In this document: piece after piece, positions 1-8,036 of the stretch
Layout of the letters: each line of letters opens with the position of its first letter
How positions within the stretch are numbered: position 1 is the first letter of the stretch
DNA from: Burkholderia sp. TSV86
Lineage (GTDB): Bacteria; Pseudomonadota; Gammaproteobacteria; Burkholderiales; Burkholderiaceae
Direction of reading: 5' to 3'
Length of the DNA: 41,386 nt
Assembly: GCF_001522865.1 (NCBI RefSeq)
Contig: NZ_LOWB01000010.1
Span: 1-41,386, forward strand
The notes under the pieces: generated by a model
What the model was told of the DNA's origin: nothing
Seen by the model: the letters and a program-made list of their open reading frames with translations, nothing else
Database searches by the model: none
Position numbers and translations under genes: made by a program

Positions 1-172
1 CGTCGTTGCCCAGCCGGGCCGACAGATTGCGCGCGCGTTCAAGCTCCGTTTCGCGGGCAACGTCGTACACGCGTGCGTTGAGAATCGACGTCAGATAATC
101 ATTGAGCGCGTTCGCGGGGACGATTGGCGTATGGGCTTGGGACATTTGCGCAACGGCACCGGCTGACTGCAT
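1..172 (-). CDS. ilvA: Threonine ammonia-lyase, biosynthetic (N-terminal part)
   Basis: Only the first 57 or so codons are inside the window; the gene runs off the left edge. The visible segment contains DYLTSILNARVYDVARETEL followed by ERARNLSARLGND, which is the characteristic N-terminus of biosynthetic IlvA just before its PLP-binding lysine. The enzyme is known to deaminate threonine to 2-oxobutanoate, the committed step to isoleucine. I chose the ATG at 172 because a GAGGAG Shine-Dalgarno sits about seven bases upstream; an internal ATG at 145 is a weaker alternative. A leader peptide and terminator-like hairpin lie immediately upstream, suggesting control by isoleucyl-tRNA availability. 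Confidence 0.85.
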   Translation of the reverse strand, partial: MQSAGAVAQMSQAHTPIVPANALNDYLTSILNARVYDVARETELERARNLSARLGND

Positions 173-216
173 GGACAGGCTCCTCGATGGTGGATGTCCC
201 GGCAGGCGGAAACAAA

Positions 217-240
217 AAACCCGCCTCACGGGGCGGGTTT
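217..240 (-). terminator. Attenuator terminator ahead of ilvA (segments 3:4)
   Basis: Read on the minus strand, AAACCCGCC and GGCGGGTTT form a perfect 9-bp stem with a six-base loop, followed by a T run (TTTTTT at 219-214, then GTT). It lies 45 bp before the ilvA start and downstream of a small Ile-rich reading frame. It could also simply end ppk2 transcription, but the alternative pairing of its 5' arm with the end of the leader peptide region favours attenuation. Confidence 0.75.
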
Positions 241-265
241 GCAGTGATCGAGACTCGGACGCGCG

Positions 266-331
266 CTAACCCACCATTCGATGAATGGTGCGAATAATAA
301 TGTGCGCGAAGTAAAGGCGAGCCGAGTTCAT
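266..331 (-). CDS. Putative ilvA leader peptide (21 codons)
   Basis: A 21-codon frame on the minus strand contains HIIIRTI, with three consecutive ATT codons and a fourth nearby, then ends at TAG (266-268). A hairpin CACCATTC-ATC-GAATGGTG (272-290) covers its last codons. Its 3' arm extended, GGTGGGTT (268-275), can pair with AACCCGCC (232-239), the 5' arm of the downstream terminator, with one G-U pair. This is the classical 1:2 / 2:3 / 3:4 arrangement of ribosome-stalling attenuators: stalling at scarce-charged Ile codons would free segment 2 and allow readthrough into ilvA. The start at 331 has no clear Shine-Dalgarno; an in-frame ATG at 343 would add four residues. The architecture is read directly from the sequence; the function is inference. 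Confidence 0.65.
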   Translation of the reverse strand: MNSARLYFAHIIIRTIHRMVG

Positions 332-337
332 GCCAAG

Positions 338-367
338 CAGCATGCGCTGGCAGACGCGCTTTGTCAA
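338..367 (-). promoter_or_regulatory. Candidate promoter of the ilvA leader transcript
   Basis: On the minus strand TTGACA (367-362), a perfect -35 hexamer, is followed after 17 or 18 bases by CATGCT, a weak -10. Initiation six or seven bases later would fall at or next to the leader-peptide ATG at 331, so the leader could be translated from a leaderless mRNA. The -10 match is poor, so this is tentative. It lies inside the gap between ppk2 and ilvA. Confidence 0.4.
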
Positions 368-396
368 GCCCCGGACGCCGGACGCTGCCGCCCCGC

Positions 397-1326
397 TCAA
401 TAAATCTCCGGCACGATCATGTCGTCCGGAACCGGCCGCCGGATGTAATCGGGATGGTGCTCGCGCTGCGGCAGATGCACCGGCTCGCGGTCGATATCGT
501 GATACGGCACAAGGCTCAGCAAATGATGAATGCAGTTGAGCCGCGCCCGTTTCTTGTCGACGGCCTGCACCACCCACCAAGGCGCTTCGGGAATATGCGT
601 GCGCAACAGCATTTCCTCCTTCGCCGCCGTATACGCCTCCCAGCGGCGCCGGCTTTCGAGATCCATCGGGCTCAGCTTCCATTGCTTGAGGGGATCGTCG
701 ATGCGGTTCTGGAAGCGCGTCTCCTGTTCCTGATCGGTGATCGAAAACCAATATTTGATGATCTGGATCCCGCTGCGCGCGAGCATCTTCTCGAATTCCG
801 GCACCGAGCGGAAAAATTCCTCATATTCGTCGTCGGTGCAAAAGCTCATGACGCGTTCGACGCCCGCACGGTTATACCAGCTCCGGTCGAACAGCACGAT
901 CTCGCCCCCCGCCGGCAGATGCGCGACATAGCGCTGGAAATACCACTGCGTGCGCTCGCGGTTGCTTGGCGCGGGCAGCGCGGCTACCCGGCACACGCGC
1001 GGGTTCAGGCGCTGCGTGATGCGCTTGATCGCGCCACCCTTGCCCGCCGCGTCGCGCCCCTCGAAGATCACGACGAGCCGATGTCCGGTATGCACAACCC
1101 AGTCCTGCAGTTTCACCAACTCGCCTTGCAGACGGAACAGTTCGCGAAAATAGCTCTTGCGCGCGTCGCGGCGCTCCGCGGAGAAAATCGATTCGTCGTC
1201 GAAACGGCGATCGTCCAGCTCCATTTCAAGTTCCTCGTCATACGCGTCGACGAGATCCTCTTCGAAACGCCGCTGCCGCTCTTCCAGCGGAGCCATGTCG
1301 CGCCGCTGCGTATCCTGCTCGCCCAT
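397..1326 (-). CDS. ppk2: Polyphosphate kinase 2, single-domain PPK2
   Basis: The 309-residue protein transfers phosphate between polyphosphate and nucleoside diphosphates in the cytoplasm. It carries the PPK2 Walker A motif GRDAAGKGG (about residues 90-98), the lid and Walker B region with LFDRSWYNRAGVERVM (about 145-160), and the C-terminal part with KYWFSIT and the WKLSPMD segment typical of the family. Size and a single kinase domain fit class I PPK2. I start it at ATG 1326 because AAGGAGG lies six bases upstream; a longer frame to 1374 lacks such a site. The acidic N-terminal helix (EEDLVDAYDEELEMELDD) is usual in this family. It is transcribed toward ilvA, with the ilvA attenuator in between. 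Confidence 0.9.
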   Translation of the reverse strand: MGEQDTQRRDMAPLEERQRRFEEDLVDAYDEELEMELDDRRFDDESIFSAERRDARKSYFRELFRLQGELVKLQDWVVHTGHRLVVIFEGRDAAGKGGAIKRITQRLNPRVCRVAALPAPSNRERTQWYFQRYVAHLPAGGEIVLFDRSWYNRAGVERVMSFCTDDEYEEFFRSVPEFEKMLARSGIQIIKYWFSITDQEQETRFQNRIDDPLKQWKLSPMDLESRRRWEAYTAAKEEMLLRTHIPEAPWWVVQAVDKKRARLNCIHHLLSLVPYHDIDREPVHLPQREHHPDYIRRPVPDDMIVPEIY

Positions 1327-1768
1327 TCCGGCCTCCTTGCCTATGCTGATCGCGTCTGCGACGCTGCGGTGCAATTATCGCAGGCCGGGCGTGTCGCGGG
1401 TATGACGGCGCGCGGCCCGGCGCCGCGAGCCAAGCATCAGCGGCGGTGGCAACAGTAACGCTTTACTCCTTCATCAGGCGGTATCGATTGGTTTTCGCTG
1501 GTGGCTTGACCTCTATGCCGATGCTCCGGCAAACCGAGGCGGCGAAACTGGCCGAAGCATATCAGCCGCGATTTTCTTCCCCGCTTAGGCCGGCTCGGCC
1601 GAAGGAATCGCCTGCGCAAGGCCACGTCTCAGCGTCCGCCGACGCGCTTCGCTGTCGCGCCGACACTGCCCGCTCCGCGCCTTCCCGGCCCGGCAGGCAA
1701 TCTACCGACAAATGACTAGGCCACCGTTTCGGTCATTACATGATCGTGCGGATTCCAAAGCTTCGGAT
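1327..1768. other. Gene-free stretch between ppk2 and the export cassette
   Basis: About 440 bp between the ppk2 start and the end of the OmpW-like gene. I see no reading frame with a credible start or recognisable family. An imperfect palindrome, GCCTGCCGGGCCGGGAAGGC on the minus strand near 1700, could end the cassette transcript but has no T run. Confidence 0.5.
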
Positions 1769-3250
1769 TCAGAAACGATAATTGAGCAAAACCGTGCAGA
1801 GTATCGGATTTGCGGAGAGCTTCACCGAATTCTTCGCGAGCACTCGCTTCGGATCGTTGATATTGACGTTGATCGTCGTGCGCAACGCCATGTAGGTCAG
1901 CGACCCCGACAGCGACAGATTACGGGTGAGCTGATAATTCGCGCCGAGCGTGAAGACGGGCGACCACGCGCTTCTCACGGACGCCGTTGCATACGCACCG
2001 GTCGGCAGAATCAAGTCGGCGCCTGCTTGCAGCAGCCGGTTAAGCGCATCCGGGCTGGTGAGCAGCGATTGCAGCGTGCCGATCGACATGCCGGCCGACA
2101 GCAGCCCGCCGAGCGACGAGAGCTTTTGCGCGAACACCGAATTCAGGCTCGTGTGCGTGAAGCGCGTATAGCTCAAGCCCGCCCCGAAGTAAGGCCGGAA
2201 CCGATCCTCACGCTTGCCCAAATAATATTCCATCAAGATTGTGATCGGCCACGCGCGCGTCGTGCCGAGCGGATTGCTGTTCGGATTCGCGAGATTGATG
2301 AGCGGCAGACTGCCCAACGTGCCTGGAAAAATCTTGTCGAACGGCAAACCGATGCTGCCTTTGCCGTACATCGTCAGCTTCGGCGGCAGCCCGGCAAGAA
2401 GCTTGGCGGTCACATGCTCGGTAAAGAAGTGCGTGAATGCGAGCGCGAGCGTGTTCATGTTATTGATCTGCACGCTGCTGCCCGGATTGTCGAAGGATCC
2501 GATGCCGAGTGCGCCCGTCTCCGTTGTCACGCGCGTCGAGCGGCCAGTCGTCACGATATAGTGCCAACCAATCCCAATCATGTTGCTGTCGTCGCCTTGC
2601 AGTTGCTCGACGATCGACGGCCATTGCGCCTCGGGCAAATCCGGCAACTGCTGCGAATCGATCGGATGAAGTTCGTATGGCATCCGATCGTAGCGCACGC
2701 CGGCAATGAAGCGCGGCGCCGAGCCTGCAGGCGGGCGTACCGGCCCGTCGCCGGGTCCGCACACGTGATCGCCACACATATCGGTCGAATTCGACGGCGA
2801 CGCGGCGCGTTCGGATCGAGCGCTCGCGGATAACCGTCGCTCGGAAGGTGCTCGGCTGGGAACGTCGGAAAAACCGATGCCGCCGTCACCTTGCGCGCCC
2901 TCGCCGGGCGCGGCCGAAGCCGATACGTCATGCCCGAGCGTGATCTTTTCTTCCGTCAGCCTGCGCGGCGGCGCATTCGGATCGACGGCCGACGCAACGG
3001 CGCCCGCCGTTGCACCACTCGTCCTGCCGGTTTGCCCCGGCGTTCTCCATGAACTTGCGTCGAAGCCCGGCGCATCGCCGCCCGGATAGAAACCGATGCC
3101 ATCTGCGCCGTCGCGCCAGCGGCTGGAGTCCGCGCCCTGTGCTTGCGCGGCGCCCGCCAACATCACGAGCGTCGCGCCGAACCAGCACGATGCCGGCACG
3201 CGCCAGCCGCGACACGCTCGTTGACGGTGTTGCTTGTCCTTCTTGCGCAT
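1769..3250 (-). CDS. OmpW-like outer-membrane beta-barrel with long N-terminal extension
   Basis: This 493-residue protein begins with a basic n-region and a signal peptide probably cleaved after AQA at residue 37. Residues 38 to about 175 are low-complexity, rich in Gly, Ser, Ala and Pro, with paired Cys (MCGDHVCGPGDG). The remainder looks like a transmembrane barrel: MIGIGWHYIVTTGRSTRV, MNTLALAFTHFFTEH, FRPYFGAGLSYTRF, ending NPILCTVLLNYRF with the terminal Phe expected for BAM-dependent insertion. The FFTEH and RPYFGAGLSYT segments resemble OmpW porins, which are normally only about 200 residues, so the extension and extra strands are unusual. It starts six bases after the hlyD-like gene ends, so it is part of the export operon. 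Its role there is unknown: conduit, surface receptor or immunity factor are all possible. Confidence 0.7.
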   Translation of the reverse strand: MRKKDKQHRQRACRGWRVPASCWFGATLVMLAGAAQAQGADSSRWRDGADGIGFYPGGDAPGFDASSWRTPGQTGRTSGATAGAVASAVDPNAPPRRLTEEKITLGHDVSASAAPGEGAQGDGGIGFSDVPSRAPSERRLSASARSERAASPSNSTDMCGDHVCGPGDGPVRPPAGSAPRFIAGVRYDRMPYELHPIDSQQLPDLPEAQWPSIVEQLQGDDSNMIGIGWHYIVTTGRSTRVTTETGALGIGSFDNPGSSVQINNMNTLALAFTHFFTEHVTAKLLAGLPPKLTMYGKGSIGLPFDKIFPGTLGSLPLINLANPNSNPLGTTRAWPITILMEYYLGKREDRFRPYFGAGLSYTRFTHTSLNSVFAQKLSSLGGLLSAGMSIGTLQSLLTSPDALNRLLQAGADLILPTGAYATASVRSAWSPVFTLGANYQLTRNLSLSGSLTYMALRTTINVNINDPKRVLAKNSVKLSANPILCTVLLNYRF

Positions 3251-3256
3251 GAGCGA

Positions 3257-4555
3257 TTATGCAGGCGTGCCGAACATTCGCTGCCGGATTCGATAGAGCG
3301 GCTCAAACAGCCATTCGAGCAGACTGCGATTCTCCAGCACGATATCCGCCCTCAGCAACATTCCCGCCCGCAACGCAAGCGGCTTGCCTTCGAACACCGG
3401 CTGCCGATCGGCAAGCTCGACCCAGCTCTTGAAATAGGTCTGCGTCGCGTTGCTGCTATCGGTGGGCAGATTCAGTTCCTTCGCGGAAAACGCCACGGGA
3501 GACACCGACAGCAGCTTGCCACGGTACGTGCCGAATTTCTCGACCGGATAGCTGCCATACGCGAGTTTCACTTCCTGGCCGGGCTTGATGAAGCCCGCTT
3601 TCGACGACGGGATATACAACTCGGCGACAAGCCCATCGGCCTTTGCCGGCAGGATTTCGACAACGCGTGTGTTCGACTGGTCGATCACGCCGCCCTGTAC
3701 CACGTCAAGGCGCACGATCTGCCCGTCGGCCGGCGCATACAGTATCTGGTTGACGTTCTCGTCAATGTTGTACTCGCGCGAGTTCAGCTCTTCCTGCTTG
3801 ATCTTCAGTTCCGCATTCGAGCCGTCGTACTTGCTTTGCATCGTGTCCAGATCGCCGCGCAGCTTCATGATGTTCTTCACGAGATCAGCCTTGCGCAGCA
3901 GCAGATCCTGAAGCCCCTGGCTGGCTTGCAGGAACTGCGTATTCACTTGGTTGTACTGCTCAAGCGTGACGACCTGCTCGTTCAGAAGCTGCTTCACGCG
4001 ATCGCGCCGCTCCTGGTTTTCCGACACGATACGGCGCTGATCCTGGATCTGCTTGTCGATGAGCCCGCGGCTTTCCGACAACGCGGCGATCTGCTGATTG
4101 GTCTGCTGTATCGACGATTGGTATTCGAGCTTCGCGGCATCCATTTGCTGATTGACCTCGACGCGCTGGCGCTTGATCGAGTCGCGCATTTCCTGCGCGT
4201 TGTTCGCCTGCGCGACGAAGCTCGTATCACGCGTGACGCTCATCAGCTTCTGCCCGGCCTTCACATATTGATCCTTCGCGACATATACCTCGCGTACCGC
4301 CCATCCCGGCGGCGCGCCGACGCCGATTAACCCCGAGCGCGGCGCGAGCGTACCCACCACGCTTTCGGTATTCGCGTATGAAAGGCGCACGAGTGCGATG
4401 ATGAACATCGCGAACATCGCAATCGATAGATAGCAGAAAAACCGCATCGACACCGGCACCCCGACGACTCCGTTGATAACAGTGCCAAACGTCGTGCCGC
4501 GCGCCAGCTTGCGTGGTGCCTTTTGCTCTTTCAGGGATTCTGTCCAGGCAGGCAT
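3257..4555 (-). CDS. HlyD/CvaA-type periplasmic adaptor of a peptide type I secretion system
   Basis: The 432-residue protein is a membrane-fusion subunit linking the inner-membrane ABC exporter to the outer-membrane channel. A short cytoplasmic N-terminus precedes one transmembrane segment (FFCYLSIAMFAMFIIALV, about residues 38-57). A lipoyl half follows (GWAVREVYVAKDQYVKAGQ), then a long coiled-coil hairpin of about 140 residues rich in Gln, Glu and Lys, the second lipoyl half (ILYAPADGQIVRLDVVQGG) and a beta-barrel domain (FIKPGQEVKLAYGSYP). I prefer the ATG at 4555 (MPAWTESLKEQ), 11 bases after the stop of the preceding gene; a longer frame to 4663 would overlap that gene by almost 100 bp. 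The order after the C39 exporter matches colicin V-like systems. Confidence 0.88.
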   Translation of the reverse strand: MPAWTESLKEQKAPRKLARGTTFGTVINGVVGVPVSMRFFCYLSIAMFAMFIIALVRLSYANTESVVGTLAPRSGLIGVGAPPGWAVREVYVAKDQYVKAGQKLMSVTRDTSFVAQANNAQEMRDSIKRQRVEVNQQMDAAKLEYQSSIQQTNQQIAALSESRGLIDKQIQDQRRIVSENQERRDRVKQLLNEQVVTLEQYNQVNTQFLQASQGLQDLLLRKADLVKNIMKLRGDLDTMQSKYDGSNAELKIKQEELNSREYNIDENVNQILYAPADGQIVRLDVVQGGVIDQSNTRVVEILPAKADGLVAELYIPSSKAGFIKPGQEVKLAYGSYPVEKFGTYRGKLLSVSPVAFSAKELNLPTDSSNATQTYFKSWVELADRQPVFEGKPLALRAGMLLRADIVLENRSLLEWLFEPLYRIRQRMFGTPA

Positions 4556-4566
4556 GGGAATACTCG

Positions 4567-5589
4567 TCAAACGTTCTTGAGCGCGGGCTCGGAAGCGCGC
4601 GTGCTGTGCTCGAGCAACGGGGAAGGCATCAAATACGGGGCGAAGTGCTCCCAGAAGTGCCACTGCTCAGGTTGCTTCACGAGCGCTTCCTCGAGTCGAT
4701 CGACGATCAGCTGGTGGGTCGTCAGCACGCGCGATGCGTTCTCCGGCGTGCTCAGCATTCGCGATCCGTTTTCCGAACCGAGCTCAACGAAATGCACGGT
4801 GCAGCGATCGCGAAAAGGCACACCAGTCGCATACGCGACGAGAAGCGGAATGCCTTGCTCGACCGCGAGCTTCACGCCGCCTCCGGCGAGTCGAATCCAG
4901 CGGCCACCAAGCCGGCACGGGTTGGTCTTGCCGAAACGGCCGTGCAAATCGGAGAACAGCAGGAACACCGGCTCCTCCTTGCGCAAGCCGGTAATGAGCC
5001 GCCGCAGATGCACGCGCTGCTCGATGTCGATCAAATCGATCTTGCCCGCACCGAATTCGTTGACAAGCCGTTGCGCATCGTCGAAAAACGCGCCAGGCGC
5101 ATCCTTGTGCATCACGATCATCATTTTGCGATCCTCAGGAATCAGGAAACGCAGCTTCGTGACGAACATCATCAGGTTGCCGAAATGCAGCCCCGCGAGC
5201 ATCAGCGGGCCGCCACGCGCGAGCGCCTCGCGCAGCAACGGCTCTCCTTCGCACTCCATCCGGTCGAGCATCGCCTTCATCGAACTCAGGCTATGCGTGC
5301 GCAGCATCAGGCCCGCGAGCTCGGCCTCGAACAGTTCGTTGACGACCCGGTCGGCAACCTGCCGGATCCAGGCCGGATCGTCGTTCAGGTGCGCGCTCAT
5401 CATATGCGCGATCGAGCGCTCGATCGAATAGCGGATCGACGGAAACAGGCGCAAGCACGTGCGCGAGCACCAGCGCATCATACCGAGCCCCTGCTCGGGC
5501 GAGCGGCCAAGCGCGATGCGCCGGACGATCCGCCGAATGAAGAACGAATACGAGAATGCGTTGAATAGAAAGAGCCGAACCAACGTCAT
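4567..5589 (-). CDS. Divergent LpxL/HtrB-like acyltransferase inside the export operon
   Basis: The 340-residue protein resembles the lipid A late acyltransferase (LpxL/HtrB, LPLAT) fold: a basic hydrophobic N-terminus, a block GGPLMLAGLHFGNLMMF (127-142), VFLLFSDLHGRFG (208-220) and RLAGGGVKLAVEQGIPLLVA (233-252), where the family has its substrate-binding Gly and small-residue motifs. In canonical members the catalytic motif is H-x4-D/E. Here His135 is present but the +5 position is Met140, so either another acid serves or the protein has a different activity. Its ATG overlaps the exporter stop (ATGA at 5586-5589), implying translational coupling. Possible roles are acylation of the exported peptide, of lipid A for self-protection, or of another envelope lipid; none can be decided from sequence. 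Confidence 0.7.
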   Translation of the reverse strand: MTLVRLFLFNAFSYSFFIRRIVRRIALGRSPEQGLGMMRWCSRTCLRLFPSIRYSIERSIAHMMSAHLNDDPAWIRQVADRVVNELFEAELAGLMLRTHSLSSMKAMLDRMECEGEPLLREALARGGPLMLAGLHFGNLMMFVTKLRFLIPEDRKMMIVMHKDAPGAFFDDAQRLVNEFGAGKIDLIDIEQRVHLRRLITGLRKEEPVFLLFSDLHGRFGKTNPCRLGGRWIRLAGGGVKLAVEQGIPLLVAYATGVPFRDRCTVHFVELGSENGSRMLSTPENASRVLTTHQLIVDRLEEALVKQPEQWHFWEHFAPYLMPSPLLEHSTRASEPALKNV

Positions 5590-7709
5590 CTTGGCACCTC
5601 GAATTCCTGCTGCTGGGCGCGATCGATCTCGGCAAGCTTGCCGTCGCGCATCTCGTAGATTCGATCGACCATCGACAGGATCGACGCGTCATGCGTGACG
5701 AGCACGATCGTGCACGGCAGCGTCAACACGTTGCGGCAGATCTCGTGCGTCGTTGCCTGATCCAGATTCGACGAGAATTCGTCGAGAATCAGCAGGCGCG
5801 GCTCGCAATACAGCGCGCGTGCAATCAACAAGCGCTGCATCTGCCCAGCCGACAGGAATTTCTGCGTGTCGCCAAGCGGCGTATCGTAGCGGTTGTCGAG
5901 CATATCGATGTCGCGATCGATACACGCGAGGCGCGCTGCCTCAAACATCGAACCGAGACGCGGTGCCGGCGCGAAGTTCGTGATGTTGTCCCGGATCGTG
6001 CCGCGAAAGAGCTGATCGGACTGGGTGACCGCCGCGATATGCTTGCGGTACAGCCGCAAATTCACTTCCGATAGATCGACGCCGCCGACGAACAGCATAT
6101 TCGGCGCAGGCTTGTACAGGCCGCAAATCAAATTCAGCAACGTTGTCTTGCCGCTGCCGGTACGTCCGACGATTGCGATTTTCGAGCCGGCCGGCACGTC
6201 GAGATTGATGTTCTCGAGAATCGCGCGGCGGCCGCCCTTCGGCGTGTAGCTCAACGAACGAATCGATAGCGAACCGTCGAACTGCTCGACTGAGCGCACG
6301 GCCGCATCGGGCGCCGGCTCCTCGGTCTCGGTCTGCAGCACGTCGGCGACGCGATCCATGTGAACCTGCAATACCTTGCGCCGCACATAAAGCTGAATCG
6401 AATCGATGAACTTGTCCGCAAACAGGTTCTTATATTGGATGAACGCATAGATGACGCCGATCGTGCTTTGCCCATGCATCACGAGCCACGCGCCATACGT
6501 GACGATCACCAGTTGCTCGACGTGCACGATGCCCTTCGAAATTGCATCGAACAGAAGCTGCAGCCGTTCCTGTTGGCGGATCGCCTGAAGTTTCTGCGTG
6601 AAGGCGTTCACCCACAGATTGCTGCGTGAAGTCTCCGCCGACAGCAGCTTGATCGAATGCGCAGAGCGGATGTTCTCGATCAGCAGCGCGTCGGCCTCGG
6701 CGCCGCGCGTGAGGATCTGCGACATCGCATCTTGCAACTGAGGCTGGATCGCCAGCCGCGACAGCGCGAACAGCACCATCCCTGCAAGGCTGATGCCGGC
6801 AAGCACCGGACTGTAATACAACATCAGCACGAGCGTCAGCACGCAGGTGACGATATTGAGCAGCCCGCCGATCAACCCGTCGACCAGAAAGCGCCCGACC
6901 TCGGACATCGACGATACGCGCGAAATCGAATCGCCGGTATTGTGGAACAGGTAGTAGCCGATCGGCAGCCGTGCCAAGTGCCCGACCATGTTCGACGAGA
7001 GTTGCTGCGAAATGATATTGCGCAGGTAGCTCTTGATATTGCCGACGAGATTCGAGTACAGCGTGTCGAACAGAAACACGATGCTGAACAGAATCGTCAG
7101 CAGATACAGGATGTCGATGTCGGTTTTCTTCAGCGCCTCGTCAATCGTCAGTTGGACGTAAGAAGGACCGAGCAACAGCAGCAATTGCGTCGCGATGCCA
7201 GCTCCCACGCCGATCAGCAAGCTCTTGCGAATACCAGTCAGCCCGTTCAGATAATCGCGCAGACGAATCCGGTCGGTCGTGTCGGAATGCTTGAAACCGA
7301 TGTCGGGATTGAGTTCGAGCGCGTAGCCCGTGATCTGCGAGAGCGCCTGCGCGAGCGGCATCTTGGTCTCGCCGAGCGCCGGATCGACGATATGGACGTT
7401 GCCGTAGCCGACCTTCGTCAGCACGACGAAGTGGTTCATCCCCCAGTGCAAAATGCAAGGCAGCTTCAGCGCGTCGATCTCGTTCGCCTCGAACTGGAGC
7501 CCGCGCGAGCGCAGGCCGAGATCGTTCGCGATCTCCATCAGCTCGAAAAACGACAGACCGGAATCGATCTTGACCGGATAGCGATTGCGCAGCGTGCGTA
7601 ACGTCGTGTCGCGGCCGTGCCAAGTCGCGATCATCGCGATGCACGCCAAGCCGCACTCGGTTACCTCATCCTGGAGAATGGGCCGGACTTTCTTTGTATT
7701 GAACCACAT
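5586..7709 (-). CDS. C39 peptidase-containing ABC exporter (CvaB/RaxB type)
   Basis: This 707-residue transporter both cleaves double-glycine leaders and exports the product. The N-terminal C39 domain has Gln13 (oxyanion hole), Cys19 (QDEVTECGLAC), His93 (HWGMNHFVVL) and Asp109 (HIVDPALG), so the peptidase looks active. The membrane domain covers roughly residues 155-440. The nucleotide-binding domain has Walker A GRTGSGKTT (515-523), a slightly altered signature LSAGQ (619-623; usual LSGGQ), Walker B LLILDE with Glu644, and switch His673 (VTHD). I start at ATG 7709 (MWFNTKKVRP); a GTG-started extension to 7751 looks unlike the family. The gene follows two small peptide genes bearing matching leaders and overlaps the acyltransferase gene. 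Confidence 0.93.
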   Translation of the reverse strand: MWFNTKKVRPILQDEVTECGLACIAMIATWHGRDTTLRTLRNRYPVKIDSGLSFFELMEIANDLGLRSRGLQFEANEIDALKLPCILHWGMNHFVVLTKVGYGNVHIVDPALGETKMPLAQALSQITGYALELNPDIGFKHSDTTDRIRLRDYLNGLTGIRKSLLIGVGAGIATQLLLLLGPSYVQLTIDEALKKTDIDILYLLTILFSIVFLFDTLYSNLVGNIKSYLRNIISQQLSSNMVGHLARLPIGYYLFHNTGDSISRVSSMSEVGRFLVDGLIGGLLNIVTCVLTLVLMLYYSPVLAGISLAGMVLFALSRLAIQPQLQDAMSQILTRGAEADALLIENIRSAHSIKLLSAETSRSNLWVNAFTQKLQAIRQQERLQLLFDAISKGIVHVEQLVIVTYGAWLVMHGQSTIGVIYAFIQYKNLFADKFIDSIQLYVRRKVLQVHMDRVADVLQTETEEPAPDAAVRSVEQFDGSLSIRSLSYTPKGGRRAILENINLDVPAGSKIAIVGRTGSGKTTLLNLICGLYKPAPNMLFVGGVDLSEVNLRLYRKHIAAVTQSDQLFRGTIRDNITNFAPAPRLGSMFEAARLACIDRDIDMLDNRYDTPLGDTQKFLSAGQMQRLLIARALYCEPRLLILDEFSSNLDQATTHEICRNVLTLPCTIVLVTHDASILSMVDRIYEMRDGKLAEIDRAQQQEFEVPR

Positions 7710-7838
7710 AGCTTGCGAATCGCTGGATACGACAATAATGCCGAACCGCACGCGGCGCGCTTCGGCTCAAGGCCGTCGCGCCGGCGCGGCGTGAGCGTCA
7801 CGGCTGCGCGCGACGAGCAATATGGGCGCGTTGCCGGC

Positions 7839-8036
7839 TTACCCATGCGAGCCCGAGCCAGAGCCCAGCGCCATCTTGAATTGTTCGACGGCTTGGTACT
7901 GAGCTTGAGCCAGGAGTGCCTGCATCGTGGGCTCGATCGCTTGATTCACAAGGGAAATCGTGTAATTGGCTGAGTTGGCGTAAATCGAACCTCCGCCGCG
8001 GATGTCTCGTGCCTGATCTTCGGATATGGACTTCAT
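7839..8036 (-). CDS. Double-glycine leader peptide 1 (microcin/bacteriocin-like precursor)
   Basis: A 65-residue precursor: leader MKSISEDQARDIRGG (1-15), then a core of 50 residues. The leader aligns position by position with the colicin V leader MRTLTLNELDSVSGG: basic residue 2, hydrophobic 4, Ser/Thr 5, Glu/Gln 8, Ile/Val 12 and Gly-Gly at 14-15. Cleavage would leave Gly16 as the first residue. The core (GSIYANSANYTISLV...) is mildly amphipathic, contains no Cys, and ends in a Gly/Ser tail (ALGSGSGSHG). Start at 8036 is set by the leader; an AGGG motif lies about ten bases upstream. A longer frame to 8189 is spurious. It lies about 130 bp upstream of the C39 exporter on the same strand. 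Target, maturation and activity are unknown. Confidence 0.82.
   Translation of the reverse strand: MKSISEDQARDIRGGGSIYANSANYTISLVNQAIEPTMQALLAQAQYQAVEQFKMALGSGSGSHG

Noticed and set aside
361..1458. 365-codon frame on the plus strand over ppk2
   Set aside because: Antisense to a clearly recognisable PPK2; Arg/His/Ala-rich with no motifs.
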